A stretch of 64,000 nt of DNA from Pseudooceanicola aestuarii (GCF_010614805.1 NZ_JAAFZC010000001.1:1714001-1778000); one strand, 5' to 3'; numbered from the stretch's first letter, positions 45,337 through 54,541 are shown. Program-made: numbers and translations. Notes: generated from the letters alone by a model not told the origin.

Positions 45337-45391
45337 CGCGGGATGCCTCTAATCTGGTCAGCAAAGCAGACCTACCCCGCGCCCTTCGGAG

Positions 45392-46042
45392 ATGCAATTG
45401 ACCGCAGGCCCCAGTCCCGCAGACCCGCTTTTGCCCCCCGGCAGGCCCCCGCCCGGACTGATTCTGGCAGGAGGCCGGGGGCTGCGCCTGGGCGGGGTGG
45501 ACAAGGCCCTGCTGCCACTGGGAGACGGCGTGGTGCTTGACGCCGTCCTGGATCGTCTGCGGCCGCAGGTCGGGGCGATGGCCCTGGGGGCGAACGGCGA
45601 TCCGCAACGGTTCGCGGGGCGTGACCTTCCGATGTTGGCAGATGCGGATGGCGGTGGCGTGGGGCCGTTGGCGGGGGTTCTGGCCGGGCTGGATTGGGCG
45701 GCTGGGCAGGGGGCGGAGTCGCTGATCACCGTGGCGGTGGACACGCCGTTCTTTCCCGCCGACCTGGTGGCCCGGCTGTCGGCGGGGGCGACGCCCGAAT
45801 TGCCGCTGGTCCTGGCCGAGACGCCGGATGGCCGCCTGCACCCGACATTCGGCCTGTGGCCGGTGGCCCGACGGGAGGCGCTGCGCGGCTGGCTGGCGCA
45901 AGGCGGGCGCAGACTGGGCGGCTGGGCGGCGGAGCAGGGGGCGGTGCCGGTTCGCTTTCCTGACGCGGCGGCGTTCTTCAACATCAATCGGCCCGATGAT
46001 CTGAGCCGGGCGCAGACGCTCATGGATGGGCTTCGGGCGTAG
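45392..46042 (+). CDS. mobA: Molybdenum cofactor guanylyltransferase
   Basis: MobA adds GMP to molybdopterin to form the bis-MGD cofactor of DMSO-reductase-type enzymes. The 216-residue protein has the nucleotide motif LILAGGRGLRLGGVDKALL, GGGVGPLAGVLAGLDWA and VDTPFFPADLV; ending FFNINRPDDL is typical. It implies that the organism has bis-MGD enzymes. It is convergent with ispE. Confidence 0.93.
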   Translation: MQLTAGPSPADPLLPPGRPPPGLILAGGRGLRLGGVDKALLPLGDGVVLDAVLDRLRPQVGAMALGANGDPQRFAGRDLPMLADADGGGVGPLAGVLAGLDWAAGQGAESLITVAVDTPFFPADLVARLSAGATPELPLVLAETPDGRLHPTFGLWPVARREALRGWLAQGGRRLGGWAAEQGAVPVRFPDAAAFFNINRPDDLSRAQTLMDGLRA

Positions 46043-46057
46043 CGGCGGAGCGCCGGG

Positions 46058-46930
46058 TCAGCGCAAGGTCACGGCCTGCACCCACCACGCGGGATACGCT
46101 GCACGGACGGTCGATTGCGCCGCCTGGGCGGTCGCCTGGTCAGGGTAGAGCCCGAAACAGGTAGTGCCTGATCCGCTCATCCGGGCAAGGGCGGCGCCGG
46201 TGTCGCGCAGGACACTCAGCACCGTGCCGATCTGTGGGGCAAGGGCGATGGCTGGCGGTTCCAGGTCATTGCGTTGCCCGACCAGCCAGTCGATGACGGC
46301 ACCCGGGTTGCGGAACTCCGGCAGGCGAGCGGGCAGGGGTGGAAAATCACGCCGCTCCAATGCCTGAAACACCCGCGGCGTGGCAAGATGCAGCCCCGGA
46401 TTGACCAGCAGCGCGGGGAGCGCGGGACAGGGCGGAAGCACGCTGACCTGTTGCCCGATGCCACGCATCCGGGCGGCGCGAGACAGCAGGCAGACCGGGA
46501 TATCGGCGCCCAATGTGGCGCTTCCCTCGGGCGGGGGGCGGTCGTGCAGCAACGCCAAGCCCCGCAAGACCGCCGCCGCATCCGCCGAGCCACCACCCAG
46601 CCCCGCCCCTGCGGGCAGGGATTTCTCCAACGTGATCGCGGCGGAGTGGCCCATCCAGGCCGCCGCCCGCAGGGCCAGGTTGTCGGCCGTGGCAGGAGCG
46701 ACATGGCGCATCGGGCCGGTGATCTGCAAGGCGGAGGAGGCCGCCGGGGAAATGATGAGCCGATCGCCGATATCGGCAAAGACCACCAGAGAATCAAGCA
46801 GATGCAGGCCATCTGCCTGCTGCCCGGTCACATGCAGTGCCAGATTGACCTTGGCCGGCGCAAAAACGCGGACGGAATTGGCCGTCCGCGTTCCCGTGAT
46901 GCTGAAATCGGCCGTGTCAGCCGCCGTCAC
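46058..46930 (-). CDS. ispE: 4-diphosphocytidyl-2-C-methyl-D-erythritol kinase
   Basis: IspE phosphorylates CDP-methylerythritol in the non-mevalonate isoprenoid pathway. The 290-residue GHMP kinase has VFAPAKVNLALHV, the ATP loop LPAGAGLGGGSADAAAVL and the C-terminal GSGTTCFGL. I place the start at a GTG (46928-46930), preceded by AGGTG, which overlaps the TPR gene by 14 bases; the frame upstream of it is the TPR gene read out of frame. The pathway feeds the polyprenyl synthase encoded at 52396-53400. Confidence 0.93.
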   Translation of the reverse strand: MTAADTADFSITGTRTANSVRVFAPAKVNLALHVTGQQADGLHLLDSLVVFADIGDRLIISPAASSALQITGPMRHVAPATADNLALRAAAWMGHSAAITLEKSLPAGAGLGGGSADAAAVLRGLALLHDRPPPEGSATLGADIPVCLLSRAARMRGIGQQVSVLPPCPALPALLVNPGLHLATPRVFQALERRDFPPLPARLPEFRNPGAVIDWLVGQRNDLEPPAIALAPQIGTVLSVLRDTGAALARMSGSGTTCFGLYPDQATAQAAQSTVRAAYPAWWVQAVTLR

Positions 46931-48617
46931 GCGCCACCTGTAGTGGTTCGGCTCCTTCGTCGGCCAGAACGGCGTCCAGCCCGACCTTGAGCTTGCGGCG
47001 AATCCGTTCCGCATCCGCATCCTCCGGCGCGAAGGACAGGGCGCGGTTCCACTGGAATTCGGCCTCCCGCGCGCGTCCGACGGCCCAATAGACATCTCCA
47101 AGATGGTCATTGACGATGGGATCCACCGGCATCAATTCCGTCGCGCGTTCCATGTGGCCGACCGCCTCTTCGTAGCGGCCCAGCCGGTAGAGAACCCAGC
47201 CGAGGCTGTCCATGATATAGCCGCTGTCGGGCCGCACGTTGGCGGCGCGTTCGATCATGGTCAGCGCCTCGTCCAGTTTGCGGTCCTTTTCCACCAGCGA
47301 ATAGCCAAGGTAGTTCAGAACCTGCGGCTGGCCGGGGTTCAGCTCCAGCGCCCGGCGGAAATCGGTTTCGGCGGAATCCCAATGGTTCAGACGCTCGTTG
47401 CTGATGCCGCGCGCGTAATGCACGAACCAGCGGGACGAATCGTCCTGCGGATAAAGGCCGAGCGCCTTGTCATAGGCGGCGACCGCCTCGATATGGTGGC
47501 CCTGCTGACGGTACAGATCGCCCAGCGTGGAATGCACCACCGGCAATTGCCCATGGCTGACAGCCAGCTGCTGCATCACCTCGATCGCGGCGTCGACCTT
47601 CCCGGCCTTGCGCAGCGCATCGGCGCGCCCCAGCTCTGCCGCGTGGAAGGCCGGGTTGTCGCGCGGCACCCGGCGGTAGGTGCGGGTGGCGAGGTCAGGA
47701 TGATCCATCTTTTCCAGCAGCCCGGCGGACAGCAGCAGCGCGTCGATGTGATCGGGGCGCAGGTATTCGGCCACGCGGGAATAAAGCAGCGTGTAATCGT
47801 GGCTGGCCTCCGTCTGGAGAGCGGCGGCGACGGAGTAGAAGACTTCGGCTACGCCGTCGGAAATACTGGTCACATGGGTGTAGGGTAGGGTGTCACCGGC
47901 GGCGAGCGCGGCGCGAATGGCCTGCAACGCCGGGTCCAGGTCAGAGCCGAACAGGGTTTCGATCAGGTGCAGCGCGTCGTCGTTGCGGTCCAGCTGGCTC
48001 AGCACCTCGATGCGGGCCATGGCGCCCCGGCGGGTCATCTGGACCTTCTGGTCGGGTGTGCCTTCGTAGATGGCTTCCGCCGCCTCGAAATCGCCGACAT
48101 ATCCCAGGGCCAGAGCCTTGTGATACAGGGCGAACCGGGTCAGGCCCTTTTGATCGGCGACACCGTTATAGGCGGTCAGCGCGGCCTGCATGTCGCCCTT
48201 GCCGATGTTGACCCAGGCGGCGATCAATCCGTCCACCAGCGGTCCGATGCCACGCCCTTCTTCAAGGCGGGCGAGGACAGCGTCATAGGCGCCTGCGCGG
48301 ACTTCCTCCGCGACCAGTGCCATATGGGCGATCTGGCTGGGCCGTTCGCCTTTTTCCATGCGCTGCGCCACGGGCACGGCCTTCGGCGTTTCACCTGCGG
48401 CGATCTGCGACAACACCATGCTTTCCAACAGCTTGGCATTGTTCGAATCCTTGCCGAGCGCGCGGAGATAATAATGCACTGCGGCGTCGTAATCACTGCT
48501 GAGACGTGCCTGGCGCGCGGCCAGGTAGCTGCCAGCATTGCCCTGCGCCTGGACGGGGGCGGTCTGTGCCGCCATGCCCATCGCCGCCGCCAATGCTGCG
48601 AAACGGAGTGCCTTCAT
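46917..48617 (-). CDS. Periplasmic TPR-repeat protein
   Basis: The 566-residue protein has a signal peptide (MKALRFAALAAAMGMAAQTAPVQAQ start, about 1-25) and many tetratricopeptide repeats, clearest at about 340-530 (VVHSTLGDLYRQQGHHIEAV; WDSAETDFRRALELNPGQ; GYIMDSLGWVLYRLGRYEEAV). TPR proteins scaffold complexes; I cannot name the partners. The ispE start lies inside its last codons, so ispE is translated by coupling. A large stem-loop lies upstream. Confidence 0.88.
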   Translation of the reverse strand: MKALRFAALAAAMGMAAQTAPVQAQGNAGSYLAARQARLSSDYDAAVHYYLRALGKDSNNAKLLESMVLSQIAAGETPKAVPVAQRMEKGERPSQIAHMALVAEEVRAGAYDAVLARLEEGRGIGPLVDGLIAAWVNIGKGDMQAALTAYNGVADQKGLTRFALYHKALALGYVGDFEAAEAIYEGTPDQKVQMTRRGAMARIEVLSQLDRNDDALHLIETLFGSDLDPALQAIRAALAAGDTLPYTHVTSISDGVAEVFYSVAAALQTEASHDYTLLYSRVAEYLRPDHIDALLLSAGLLEKMDHPDLATRTYRRVPRDNPAFHAAELGRADALRKAGKVDAAIEVMQQLAVSHGQLPVVHSTLGDLYRQQGHHIEAVAAYDKALGLYPQDDSSRWFVHYARGISNERLNHWDSAETDFRRALELNPGQPQVLNYLGYSLVEKDRKLDEALTMIERAANVRPDSGYIMDSLGWVLYRLGRYEEAVGHMERATELMPVDPIVNDHLGDVYWAVGRAREAEFQWNRALSFAPEDADAERIRRKLKVGLDAVLADEGAEPLQVARDGG

Positions 48618-48680
48618 CCCGATACCTCTTCTACCCGATTGAAAGAGCCTAGGGCATGGATGGCGTGGCATGCAATGCAT

Positions 48681-48730
48681 TCGGGCCGGATAGGAAGAAT
48701 TCTACGCAAGATTCTTCCGCACCGGCCCGA
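48681..48730. terminator. Long imperfect inverted repeat after the ETF-QO gene
   Basis: TCGGGCCGG (48681-48689) pairs with CCGGCCCGA (48722-48730), and inside it GGAAGAAT (48693-48700) pairs with ATTCTTCC (48711-48718), giving a 17-pair stem with one 3x3 internal loop and a 10-base loop. It lies 27 bases past the ETF-QO stop and has no U-tract. Confidence 0.55.
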
Positions 48731-48756
48731 TTCAGCGCCAAAGTTGGACGCTGCCC

Positions 48757-50403
48757 CTACATGTTGGGGTAATTCGGTCCGTCACCACCCTGCGGAGTGG
48801 TCCAGTTGATGTTTTGCGGCGGATCCTTGATGTCGCAGGTCTTGCAGTGCACGCAGTTCTGGAAGTTGATCACGAAGCGCGGCTCCTGCCCGTCTTCGGT
48901 GACGAATTCGTAAACACCGGCTGGGCAATAGCGCGCGGAAGGCCCGGCAAAGGTCGGCAGGTTGCGTTCCACCGGGACAGCGGGATCCTTCAGTTTCAGA
49001 TGGCAGGGCTGGTTCTCCTCGTGATTGGTCATCGAGAAGGACACATTGGTCAGCCGGTCGAAACTGATCTTGCCGTCGGGCTTGGGGTAGTCGATCGGCT
49101 TGTGCTTGGCCGCCGGTTCGGTCGCGGCGGCGTCGGTCTTGCCGTGTTTTTGCGTCCCCAGCAGGGAGAAACCGAAGGTGTTGGTCCACATGTCGATCCC
49201 GCCCAGGGCGAGCGACGCGGTCAGCCCGTATTTGGACCACAACGGTTTGACATTGCGCACCTTCTTGAGATCCTTGCCGATCGCGCCGCCGCGCACCTCG
49301 GCCTCGTATTCGGACAGTTCATCGCCCGCGCGGCCGTCCTTGATCGCGGCATGTGCGGCCTCTGCCGCAGCCTTGCCGGACAGCATGGCGTTGTGGTTGC
49401 CCTTGATCCGAGGGACGTTGACCATGCCCACGGAACAGCCCAGCAGCGCGGCGCCGGGCACGACCATCTTGGGCATCGACTGATACCCGCCTTCGGTGAT
49501 GGCGCGGGCGCCGTAGGCGACCCGTTTCCCACCTTCGAGCAGTTTCCTGACCTCGGGGTGATGCTTCAACCGCTGGAATTCCATGTAGGGAAAGACATGC
49601 GGGTTCTTGTAGTTCAGGTGCACCACGAAACCGATGAAGATCTGGTTGTTCTCGGCGTGATAGATGAACGAACCGCCGCCCGCATTCGATCCCAGCGGCC
49701 AGCCCATGGTGTGGGTCACGGTGCCTTCGGCATGTTTGGCCGGGTCGATTTCCCAGATTTCCTTCATGCCAAGGCCGAATTTCTGCGGTTCCTTGCCCTT
49801 GGACAGGTCGTACTTGGCGATCACCTCCTTGGCCAGTGATCCGCGCACCCCCTCGGAAAGGAAGACATATTTGCCGTGCAGTTCCATCCCCGGTTCGTAG
49901 CCCGGACCCTCGGTGCCATCGGGGTTGCGGCCGAACTCGCCGGCGACGACTCCCTTGATCCGATCGCCGTCATAGACGATTTCGGAACAGGCCATGCCGG
50001 GGAAGATCTCCACCCCCAGTTCCTCGGCCTGTTCGGCCATCCAGCGGCAGACATTGCCCATGGAGACGATGTAATTGCCGTGGTTGTTCATCAGCGGCGG
50101 CATCGGGAAATTCGGTACGCGGATGCTGCCGGCCTCACCCAGCATCAGGAAATTGTCCTTTGTCACCGGGGTATTCAGCGGCGCGCCTTTTTCCTTCCAG
50201 TCGGGGATCAGGGCGTCCAGACCGATGGGGTCCAGTACGGCACCGGACAGGATGTGGGCGCCGACCTCGGAGCCTTTTTCCAGCACGACGACCTCCAGGT
50301 CGGGGTCCAGTTGTTTCAACCGGATCGCGGCAGACAGGCCGGCGGGTCCGGCGCCGACGATGACCACGTCATATTCCATCGTTTCGCGCTGGGTCTCGGA
50401 CAT
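48757..50403 (-). CDS. Electron transfer flavoprotein-ubiquinone oxidoreductase
   Basis: ETF-QO takes electrons from ETF and reduces ubiquinone at the inner membrane, linking acyl-CoA dehydrogenases to respiration. The 548-residue protein has the FAD motif VVIVGAGPAGLSAAIRL, the quinone-site region (GWPLGSNAGGGSFIYH), and a C-terminal 4Fe-4S site with CPAGVYE followed by NCVHCKTCDIKDP. Length and motifs are complete. It should serve the acyl-CoA dehydrogenase encoded at 40129-41859. It has its own promoter candidate and is divergent from greA. Confidence 0.97.
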   Translation of the reverse strand: MSETQRETMEYDVVIVGAGPAGLSAAIRLKQLDPDLEVVVLEKGSEVGAHILSGAVLDPIGLDALIPDWKEKGAPLNTPVTKDNFLMLGEAGSIRVPNFPMPPLMNNHGNYIVSMGNVCRWMAEQAEELGVEIFPGMACSEIVYDGDRIKGVVAGEFGRNPDGTEGPGYEPGMELHGKYVFLSEGVRGSLAKEVIAKYDLSKGKEPQKFGLGMKEIWEIDPAKHAEGTVTHTMGWPLGSNAGGGSFIYHAENNQIFIGFVVHLNYKNPHVFPYMEFQRLKHHPEVRKLLEGGKRVAYGARAITEGGYQSMPKMVVPGAALLGCSVGMVNVPRIKGNHNAMLSGKAAAEAAHAAIKDGRAGDELSEYEAEVRGGAIGKDLKKVRNVKPLWSKYGLTASLALGGIDMWTNTFGFSLLGTQKHGKTDAAATEPAAKHKPIDYPKPDGKISFDRLTNVSFSMTNHEENQPCHLKLKDPAVPVERNLPTFAGPSARYCPAGVYEFVTEDGQEPRFVINFQNCVHCKTCDIKDPPQNINWTTPQGGDGPNYPNM

Positions 50404-50441
50404 GATGTTGCTTCCTGGTCTGTGTACTGGGTCCGGGTTGT

Positions 50442-50469
50442 CCTATCGCGGTCCCGGCCGGAGGGTCAA
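50442..50469 (-). promoter_or_regulatory. Candidate ETF-QO promoter
   Basis: On the minus strand TTGACC (50464-50469) and GATAGG (50442-50447) are 16 bases apart, about 40 bases upstream of the ETF-QO start codon. The -10 match is modest. Confidence 0.4.
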
Positions 50470-50703
50470 TTGCAACAACGCGTCACAAGGGCCCGCGACG
50501 GGGGTGATGGCGCTATCAGGGCGCACCGGAGGTTCTTTGGTAACCACGTAGGGCGCACCGGCGACGTGTCGCGCGATCCCGTGCCAGGGTCGCCGGCGGG
50601 CCGGCGCGCCGCATCGCGTATGTGCGGTACAGGACCGGGGGAGCAGGGTTTCGCTTGCATTTCCCGTCCGGTTTGGGTGAGGTACCGGGAACGATCTGCG
50701 TGT

Positions 50704-50732
50704 GAAGGGGCCTTGGCAAATGGGGCCCCTTC
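50704..50732 (+). promoter_or_regulatory. Perfect hairpin in the greA leader
   Basis: GAAGGGGCC (50704-50712) and GGCCCCTTC (50724-50732) form a 9-base perfect stem with an 11-base loop, ending 21 bases before the greA start codon and followed by GTCGTT. It resembles a leader terminator or attenuator. E. coli greA also has early termination in its leader, giving the GraL RNA. Confidence 0.55.
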
Positions 50733-50753
50733 GTCGTTACCGTGGAGGATCCA

Positions 50754-51224
50754 ATGGAAAAGATACCGATGACCCGCGCGGGGCACACCGCGTTGGAAAC
50801 AGAACTGAAACAGCTCAAATCCGTGGAGCGCCCGGCAATTATCCGAGCGATCGCGGAGGCACGGGAGCATGGCGACCTTTCGGAGAACGCGGAGTATCAT
50901 TCCGCGCGCGAAAAGCAGAGCTTCATCGAGGGCCGTATCAAGGAACTCGAAGGGGTGTTGTCGCTGGCGGAGGTCATCGACCCGACCACGCTGTCCGGGT
51001 CGATCAAGTTCGGCGCTACCGTCACGCTGGTGGACGAGGATACGGACGAGGAAAAGACCTACCAGATCGTGGGGGAGCATGAGGCCAATATCGAAAAAGG
51101 CCTGCTCAACATCAAATCCCCCATCGCCCGCGCCCTCATCGGCAAGGAAGAAGGCGACAGCGTCGAAGTCCGAACCCCTGGCGGTGACCGGGCCTATGAA
51201 GTGCTGAAGATCAAATTTGCTTGA
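50754..51224 (+). CDS. greA: Transcription elongation factor GreA
   Basis: GreA rescues backtracked RNA polymerase by stimulating cleavage of the nascent RNA. The 156-residue protein has the N-terminal coiled coil with the acidic tip motif [19 protein letters not shown] (cut here to its core GDLSENAEY) and the C-terminal FKBP-like domain ([20 protein letters not shown]-like [14 protein letters not shown]). The ATG at 50754 has a GGAGGATCC site and is preferred over an in-frame ATG 12 bases upstream. Confidence 0.97.
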   Translation: MEKIPMTRAGHTALETELKQLKSVERPAIIRAIAEAREHGDLSENAEYHSAREKQSFIEGRIKELEGVLSLAEVIDPTTLSGSIKFGATVTLVDEDTDEEKTYQIVGEHEANIEKGLLNIKSPIARALIGKEEGDSVEVRTPGGDRAYEVLKIKFA

Positions 51225-51330
51225 TCCGTCGCGCCATATCGCCGAATGACGGACATGGGACGGAATGCGCGACACTCGGGAGAGAAAACCGATGCTGGTT
51301 GGCCGCTACCAATCACCTGAGAGGGGCGGA

Positions 51331-52308
51331 ATGAAGATCGGAGAATGGGTAGCTATGGGCCTTGCCCTGCTGTGGCTGGTCGGATCGCTGCTGTTCTTTG
51401 TCGTGCTGGGCCCGGATGCGGGCGCTGAACCCGGCCTCACCTCAGGGGGCGGGACTGCGCTGCAATCCGTCATGGTGCTGGTCGCCGTCTTCCTGCCCGT
51501 GGCGATCATCTGGATGGGCCTCATGGCCATGCGCTCGGCCCGCGTCATGCGCGAAGAGGCGCAGCGCCTGCAAAGCGCTGTAGACGCGATTCGGCATGCC
51601 TATGTCGTCCAGGCGCAGCGGGGCAGTACCTCTCCCGATGCCAGCGTCGCGAAAAAGCTGGAGGAAATCGCCGAAGCCACGCGCAAGACGGAATCGGCAC
51701 TGGCCATCTTCACCACTTCGCGGGAAACGCTGCCCCCCCCCGGCCCGGCCCCGCGCCGCGCCGATCCTCGGCAAGACGAGGCGGAGAATCAGGCGCCGCT
51801 GCCCCTGTTGGGTACCCGGACCGAGGAAATGGCCCCTCCGTTGGACACCGGAGATTTCATCCGGGCCATCAACTTCCCCGAAACGGCCGAGGACGAGGAG
51901 GGATTTTCCGCCCTGCGCCGGGCCTTGAAGGATCGGGGCACCGCGCTGCTGATCCAGGCCGCGCAGGACATCCTGACGCTGATGAGCCAGGATGGAATCT
52001 ACATGGACGACCTGCGACCCGACCGCGCGCGGGTGGAGATCTGGCGCCGCTTTGCGCAGGGAGAGCGCGGGCGGCAGGTCGCGGCGTTGGGCGGGGTGCG
52101 GGACCGGTCGTCGCTGGCGCTGGCGGCCGGCCGGATGAAACAGGACCCGATCTTCCGCGATGCCGCGCATCATTTTCTGCGCCGGTTCGACAAGACCCTG
52201 ATCGAATTCGAGAAAACCGCCAGCGACCAGGATATCGTCGACATGGCCGATACCCGCACGGCCCGTGCCTTCATGCTGCTGGGCCGGGTTGCGGGGATCT
52301 TCGACTGA
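51331..52308 (+). CDS. Two-helix membrane protein of unknown function
   Basis: The 325-residue product has two N-terminal membrane helices (about 7-27 and 45-68), a coiled segment, a proline-rich linker (about 130-165) and a conserved-looking C-terminal domain of about 140 residues (FSALRRALKDRGTALLIQAAQDILTLM start, ending RTARAFMLLGRVAGIFD). I do not recognise a named family. The ATG at 51331 follows GAGGGGCGGA; an in-frame ATG at 51292 would add 13 residues. It stands about 106 bases after greA. Confidence 0.75.
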   Translation: MKIGEWVAMGLALLWLVGSLLFFVVLGPDAGAEPGLTSGGGTALQSVMVLVAVFLPVAIIWMGLMAMRSARVMREEAQRLQSAVDAIRHAYVVQAQRGSTSPDASVAKKLEEIAEATRKTESALAIFTTSRETLPPPGPAPRRADPRQDEAENQAPLPLLGTRTEEMAPPLDTGDFIRAINFPETAEDEEGFSALRRALKDRGTALLIQAAQDILTLMSQDGIYMDDLRPDRARVEIWRRFAQGERGRQVAALGGVRDRSSLALAAGRMKQDPIFRDAAHHFLRRFDKTLIEFEKTASDQDIVDMADTRTARAFMLLGRVAGIFD

Positions 52309-52395
52309 TTTGAACGCAAGGGCGGCGCGGTGCTGCATAGACGGGCCATTCGGGGCCGCTATGCATTGCATGCGGCAGCGCGGCGGCCAGTCCGG

Positions 52396-53400
52396 TCAGC
52401 TGAGCCGAGCCACCACATATTCTGCCAGATCCGACAGGTTGTCGCGCAGTGCCCCTTCGGGCAGGGCCAGCAGGTTGCGCCGGGCCTTCGCCGCCCAGTC
52501 CTGCGCCGTGGCGCGGGTGCTGTCGAGGCTGCCGTGACGCCCCATCAGGCGCAGCGCTTCGTCCAGGTCGCCTTCCTCCTGGCGGCCCCGGCCGATGGTT
52601 CGCTGCCAGAACTCCCGTTCCACGGTGTCGGCGGCGGCGATGGCGCGGATCACCGGCAGGGTCAGCTTCCGCTCACGGAAATCGTCGCCGATATTCTTGC
52701 CGGTCTTGCCGGCCTGACCTTGGTAATCCAGCAGGTCATCGGCCATCTGGAAGGCAATCCCCAGGGCGTCGCCGTAATCGCGCAGCGCCGTGATATGCGC
52801 CTCGGAGGCGCCTGCGATGACTGCGCCTGCCTCCGTCGCGGCGGAGAACAGCGCCGCGGTCTTGCCGCGCACCACCTGGAGGTAGGTGTCCTCCGGCGTG
52901 TCGATCTTTTGGGCGACGCTGAGTTGCAGCACCTCGCCCTCCGCGATCGTGGCCGAGGCATTGGCCAGGATGTCCAGTACCTGCAGGGAGCCGCATTCCA
53001 CCATCAGCTGGAACGCGCGGGCAAAGAGGTAATCCCCCACCAGCACCGAAGATTGATTGTCCCACAACAAGTTGGCCGACGGGCGGCCACGTCGCTGCGC
53101 GCTTTCGTCGACGACATCGTCATGCAGCAGCGTTGCCGTATGGATGAACTCCACCGTGGCGGCCAGATGCACGTGGTAGGGCCCGTCGTAGCCGCACAGG
53201 CGGGCCGCGGCCAGGGTCAACATGGGGCGCAGGCGCTTGCCCCCGGCCTCGACCAGATGGGCCGTCACCTCCGGGATGCGGGGCGCGTGTTCGGACGCCA
53301 TGCGTGTGCGGATCAGGCTGTTCACCTGCGCCAGATCATCTGCCAGGCGCGCGGCAAGCGCGTCGTGCGGTCTCCCGATTTCCTTGTCCACGGCCGTCAC
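52396..53400 (-). CDS. Long-chain polyprenyl diphosphate synthase (probably decaprenyl)
   Basis: This all-alpha enzyme extends farnesyl diphosphate with isopentenyl diphosphate to make the ubiquinone side chain. The 334-residue protein has the first aspartate-rich motif LLHDDVVDESAQRRG, the GGKRLRP substrate motif and the second motif FQMADDLLDYQG. Rhodobacteraceae make ubiquinone-10, so a decaprenyl product is likely but not readable from sequence. The start is a GTG (53398-53400) with AGGTG upstream; the longer frame reads into the divergent DUF2007 gene. UbiA at 22050-23012 would use its product. Confidence 0.93.
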   Translation of the reverse strand: MTAVDKEIGRPHDALAARLADDLAQVNSLIRTRMASEHAPRIPEVTAHLVEAGGKRLRPMLTLAAARLCGYDGPYHVHLAATVEFIHTATLLHDDVVDESAQRRGRPSANLLWDNQSSVLVGDYLFARAFQLMVECGSLQVLDILANASATIAEGEVLQLSVAQKIDTPEDTYLQVVRGKTAALFSAATEAGAVIAGASEAHITALRDYGDALGIAFQMADDLLDYQGQAGKTGKNIGDDFRERKLTLPVIRAIAAADTVEREFWQRTIGRGRQEEGDLDEALRLMGRHGSLDSTRATAQDWAAKARRNLLALPEGALRDNLSDLAEYVVARLS

Positions 53401-53453
53401 TCTTTCGTCACCTGCTCTCGACAAACTTGAGGTGTGGCCGTTATCTGACTGAT

Positions 53454-53669
53454 ATGAGACAGATCCTCGGTACAAATGACCCCACGGCCCTTGCCTTCGC
53501 CACGGCACTCCTGCGCGGCGAGGGTATAGACTGCTTTGAAATGGACGTAAACATGAGCGTTCTCGAAGGCTCTGTCGGAGTGCTGCCGCGGCGACTCATG
53601 GTGCGCGAGGCCGATCATGCCCGGGCCAGCGTCGTTCTGTCGGACAATGGTCTGTCCCCCGCCCCCTGA
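53454..53669 (+). CDS. DUF2007 family protein
   Basis: The 71-residue protein has the compact alpha/beta pattern of the DUF2007 group: a strand (MRQILGTNDPTALAFATALL as start), EGIDCFEMDVNMSVLEG, and RRLMVREADHARASVVLSD. It resembles PII-like single-domain folds and may sense a small ligand, but no function is known. It is divergent from the prenyl synthase gene (53-base gap) and overlaps the downstream methyltransferase frame. Confidence 0.85.
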   Translation: MRQILGTNDPTALAFATALLRGEGIDCFEMDVNMSVLEGSVGVLPRRLMVREADHARASVVLSDNGLSPAP

Positions 53670-54489
53670 TCGGCGGGCGGCTGCCCCGACCTCCGGTGAT
53701 CGCGAGGATGCCGGCGCGCTGGATCCATCACCGCAACTCACTGAATTGACGCGTGATTCCTTCCTTGGCGGGCGGCTCTACCTGCACCAGCCGCAAAAGG
53801 GATATCGCGCCGGGATCGATCCGGTCCTGCTGGCCGCCGCATTGCCCCTGACCGCGGGCCAAAGTTTGCTGGACCTGGGATGCGGGGCCGGGGCCGCGGC
53901 ACTATGTGCCGGGGCGCGGGTGCCCGGTTTGCGGCTTGCAGGGCTGGAGCGGCAGGCGTTCTACGCCGATCTGGCGCGCCGCAACGCAAGGAACGCCGGT
54001 CAGCAGATGGATGTGTTCGAAGGCGATCTGACCCAGATGCCCGCCGCGCTGAAACAGCGCCGTTTTGACCATGTTATCGCAAATCCTCCGTATTTTCGAC
54101 GTGACGCCTCACTGTCGTCCGTCAATCATCGGAGAGAAGGGGCGATGGGCGAAAAAACGCCCCTTGCCGCCTGGGTCGATGCTGCGGCCCGACGCTGTCG
54201 CCCGCGCGGGCTTGTCACCTTCATTAACAGGGCCGAACGGCTGCCGGACCTGATGCATGCCTTTGCCGAGGCCCTCGGGTCGTTTGAGCTGAAACCGTTG
54301 ATCCCGCGCGCGGGGCGCGCGGCGCAGCTGGTCCTGCTGCGTGGGCGCAAGGAAGGGCGTGCGGGCTTTCGCCTGCATGACGGCATGGTTCTGCACCGTG
54401 GCGCGCGGCATACCAGCGATCGGTCGGATTATACCGATGAAACACAGGCAATTTTGCGGAATGCTGCCGAATTAACGTTTCATAAGTAA
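53647..54489 (+). CDS. tRNA1(Val) m6A37-type methyltransferase (TrmN6-like)
   Basis: The protein (280 residues from the ATG at 53647) has FLGGRLYLHQPQKGYRAGIDPVLLAAALP, the SAM motif LLDLGCGAGAAAL and the N6-adenine catalytic motif IANPPYF. These fit the YfiC/TrmN6 family that methylates A37 of tRNA1(Val). Homologues usually begin about 10 residues before the FLGGR motif, so the first 30-35 residues are doubtful; other starts include an ATG at 53617 and a TTG at 53746. The chosen start overlaps the DUF2007 gene by 23 bases. Confidence 0.82.
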   Translation: MVCPPPPDRRAAAPTSGDREDAGALDPSPQLTELTRDSFLGGRLYLHQPQKGYRAGIDPVLLAAALPLTAGQSLLDLGCGAGAAALCAGARVPGLRLAGLERQAFYADLARRNARNAGQQMDVFEGDLTQMPAALKQRRFDHVIANPPYFRRDASLSSVNHRREGAMGEKTPLAAWVDAAARRCRPRGLVTFINRAERLPDLMHAFAEALGSFELKPLIPRAGRAAQLVLLRGRKEGRAGFRLHDGMVLHRGARHTSDRSDYTDETQAILRNAAELTFHK

Positions 54490-54541
54490 TTTTCAGCAAG
54501 AGTTCATGGAAATCCGCGCAACCTAAACCCACATCAAGTGA

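Larger units (their letters stand above)
50404..50753. other. Non-coding gap between divergent ETF-QO and greA genes
   Basis: This 350-base region holds the candidate ETF-QO promoter at its left end and the greA leader with a perfect hairpin at its right end. The middle (about 50480-50690) is GC-rich with no convincing open frame or tRNA-like fold. The greA promoter should lie there, but I cannot pick hexamers with confidence. Confidence 0.5.
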
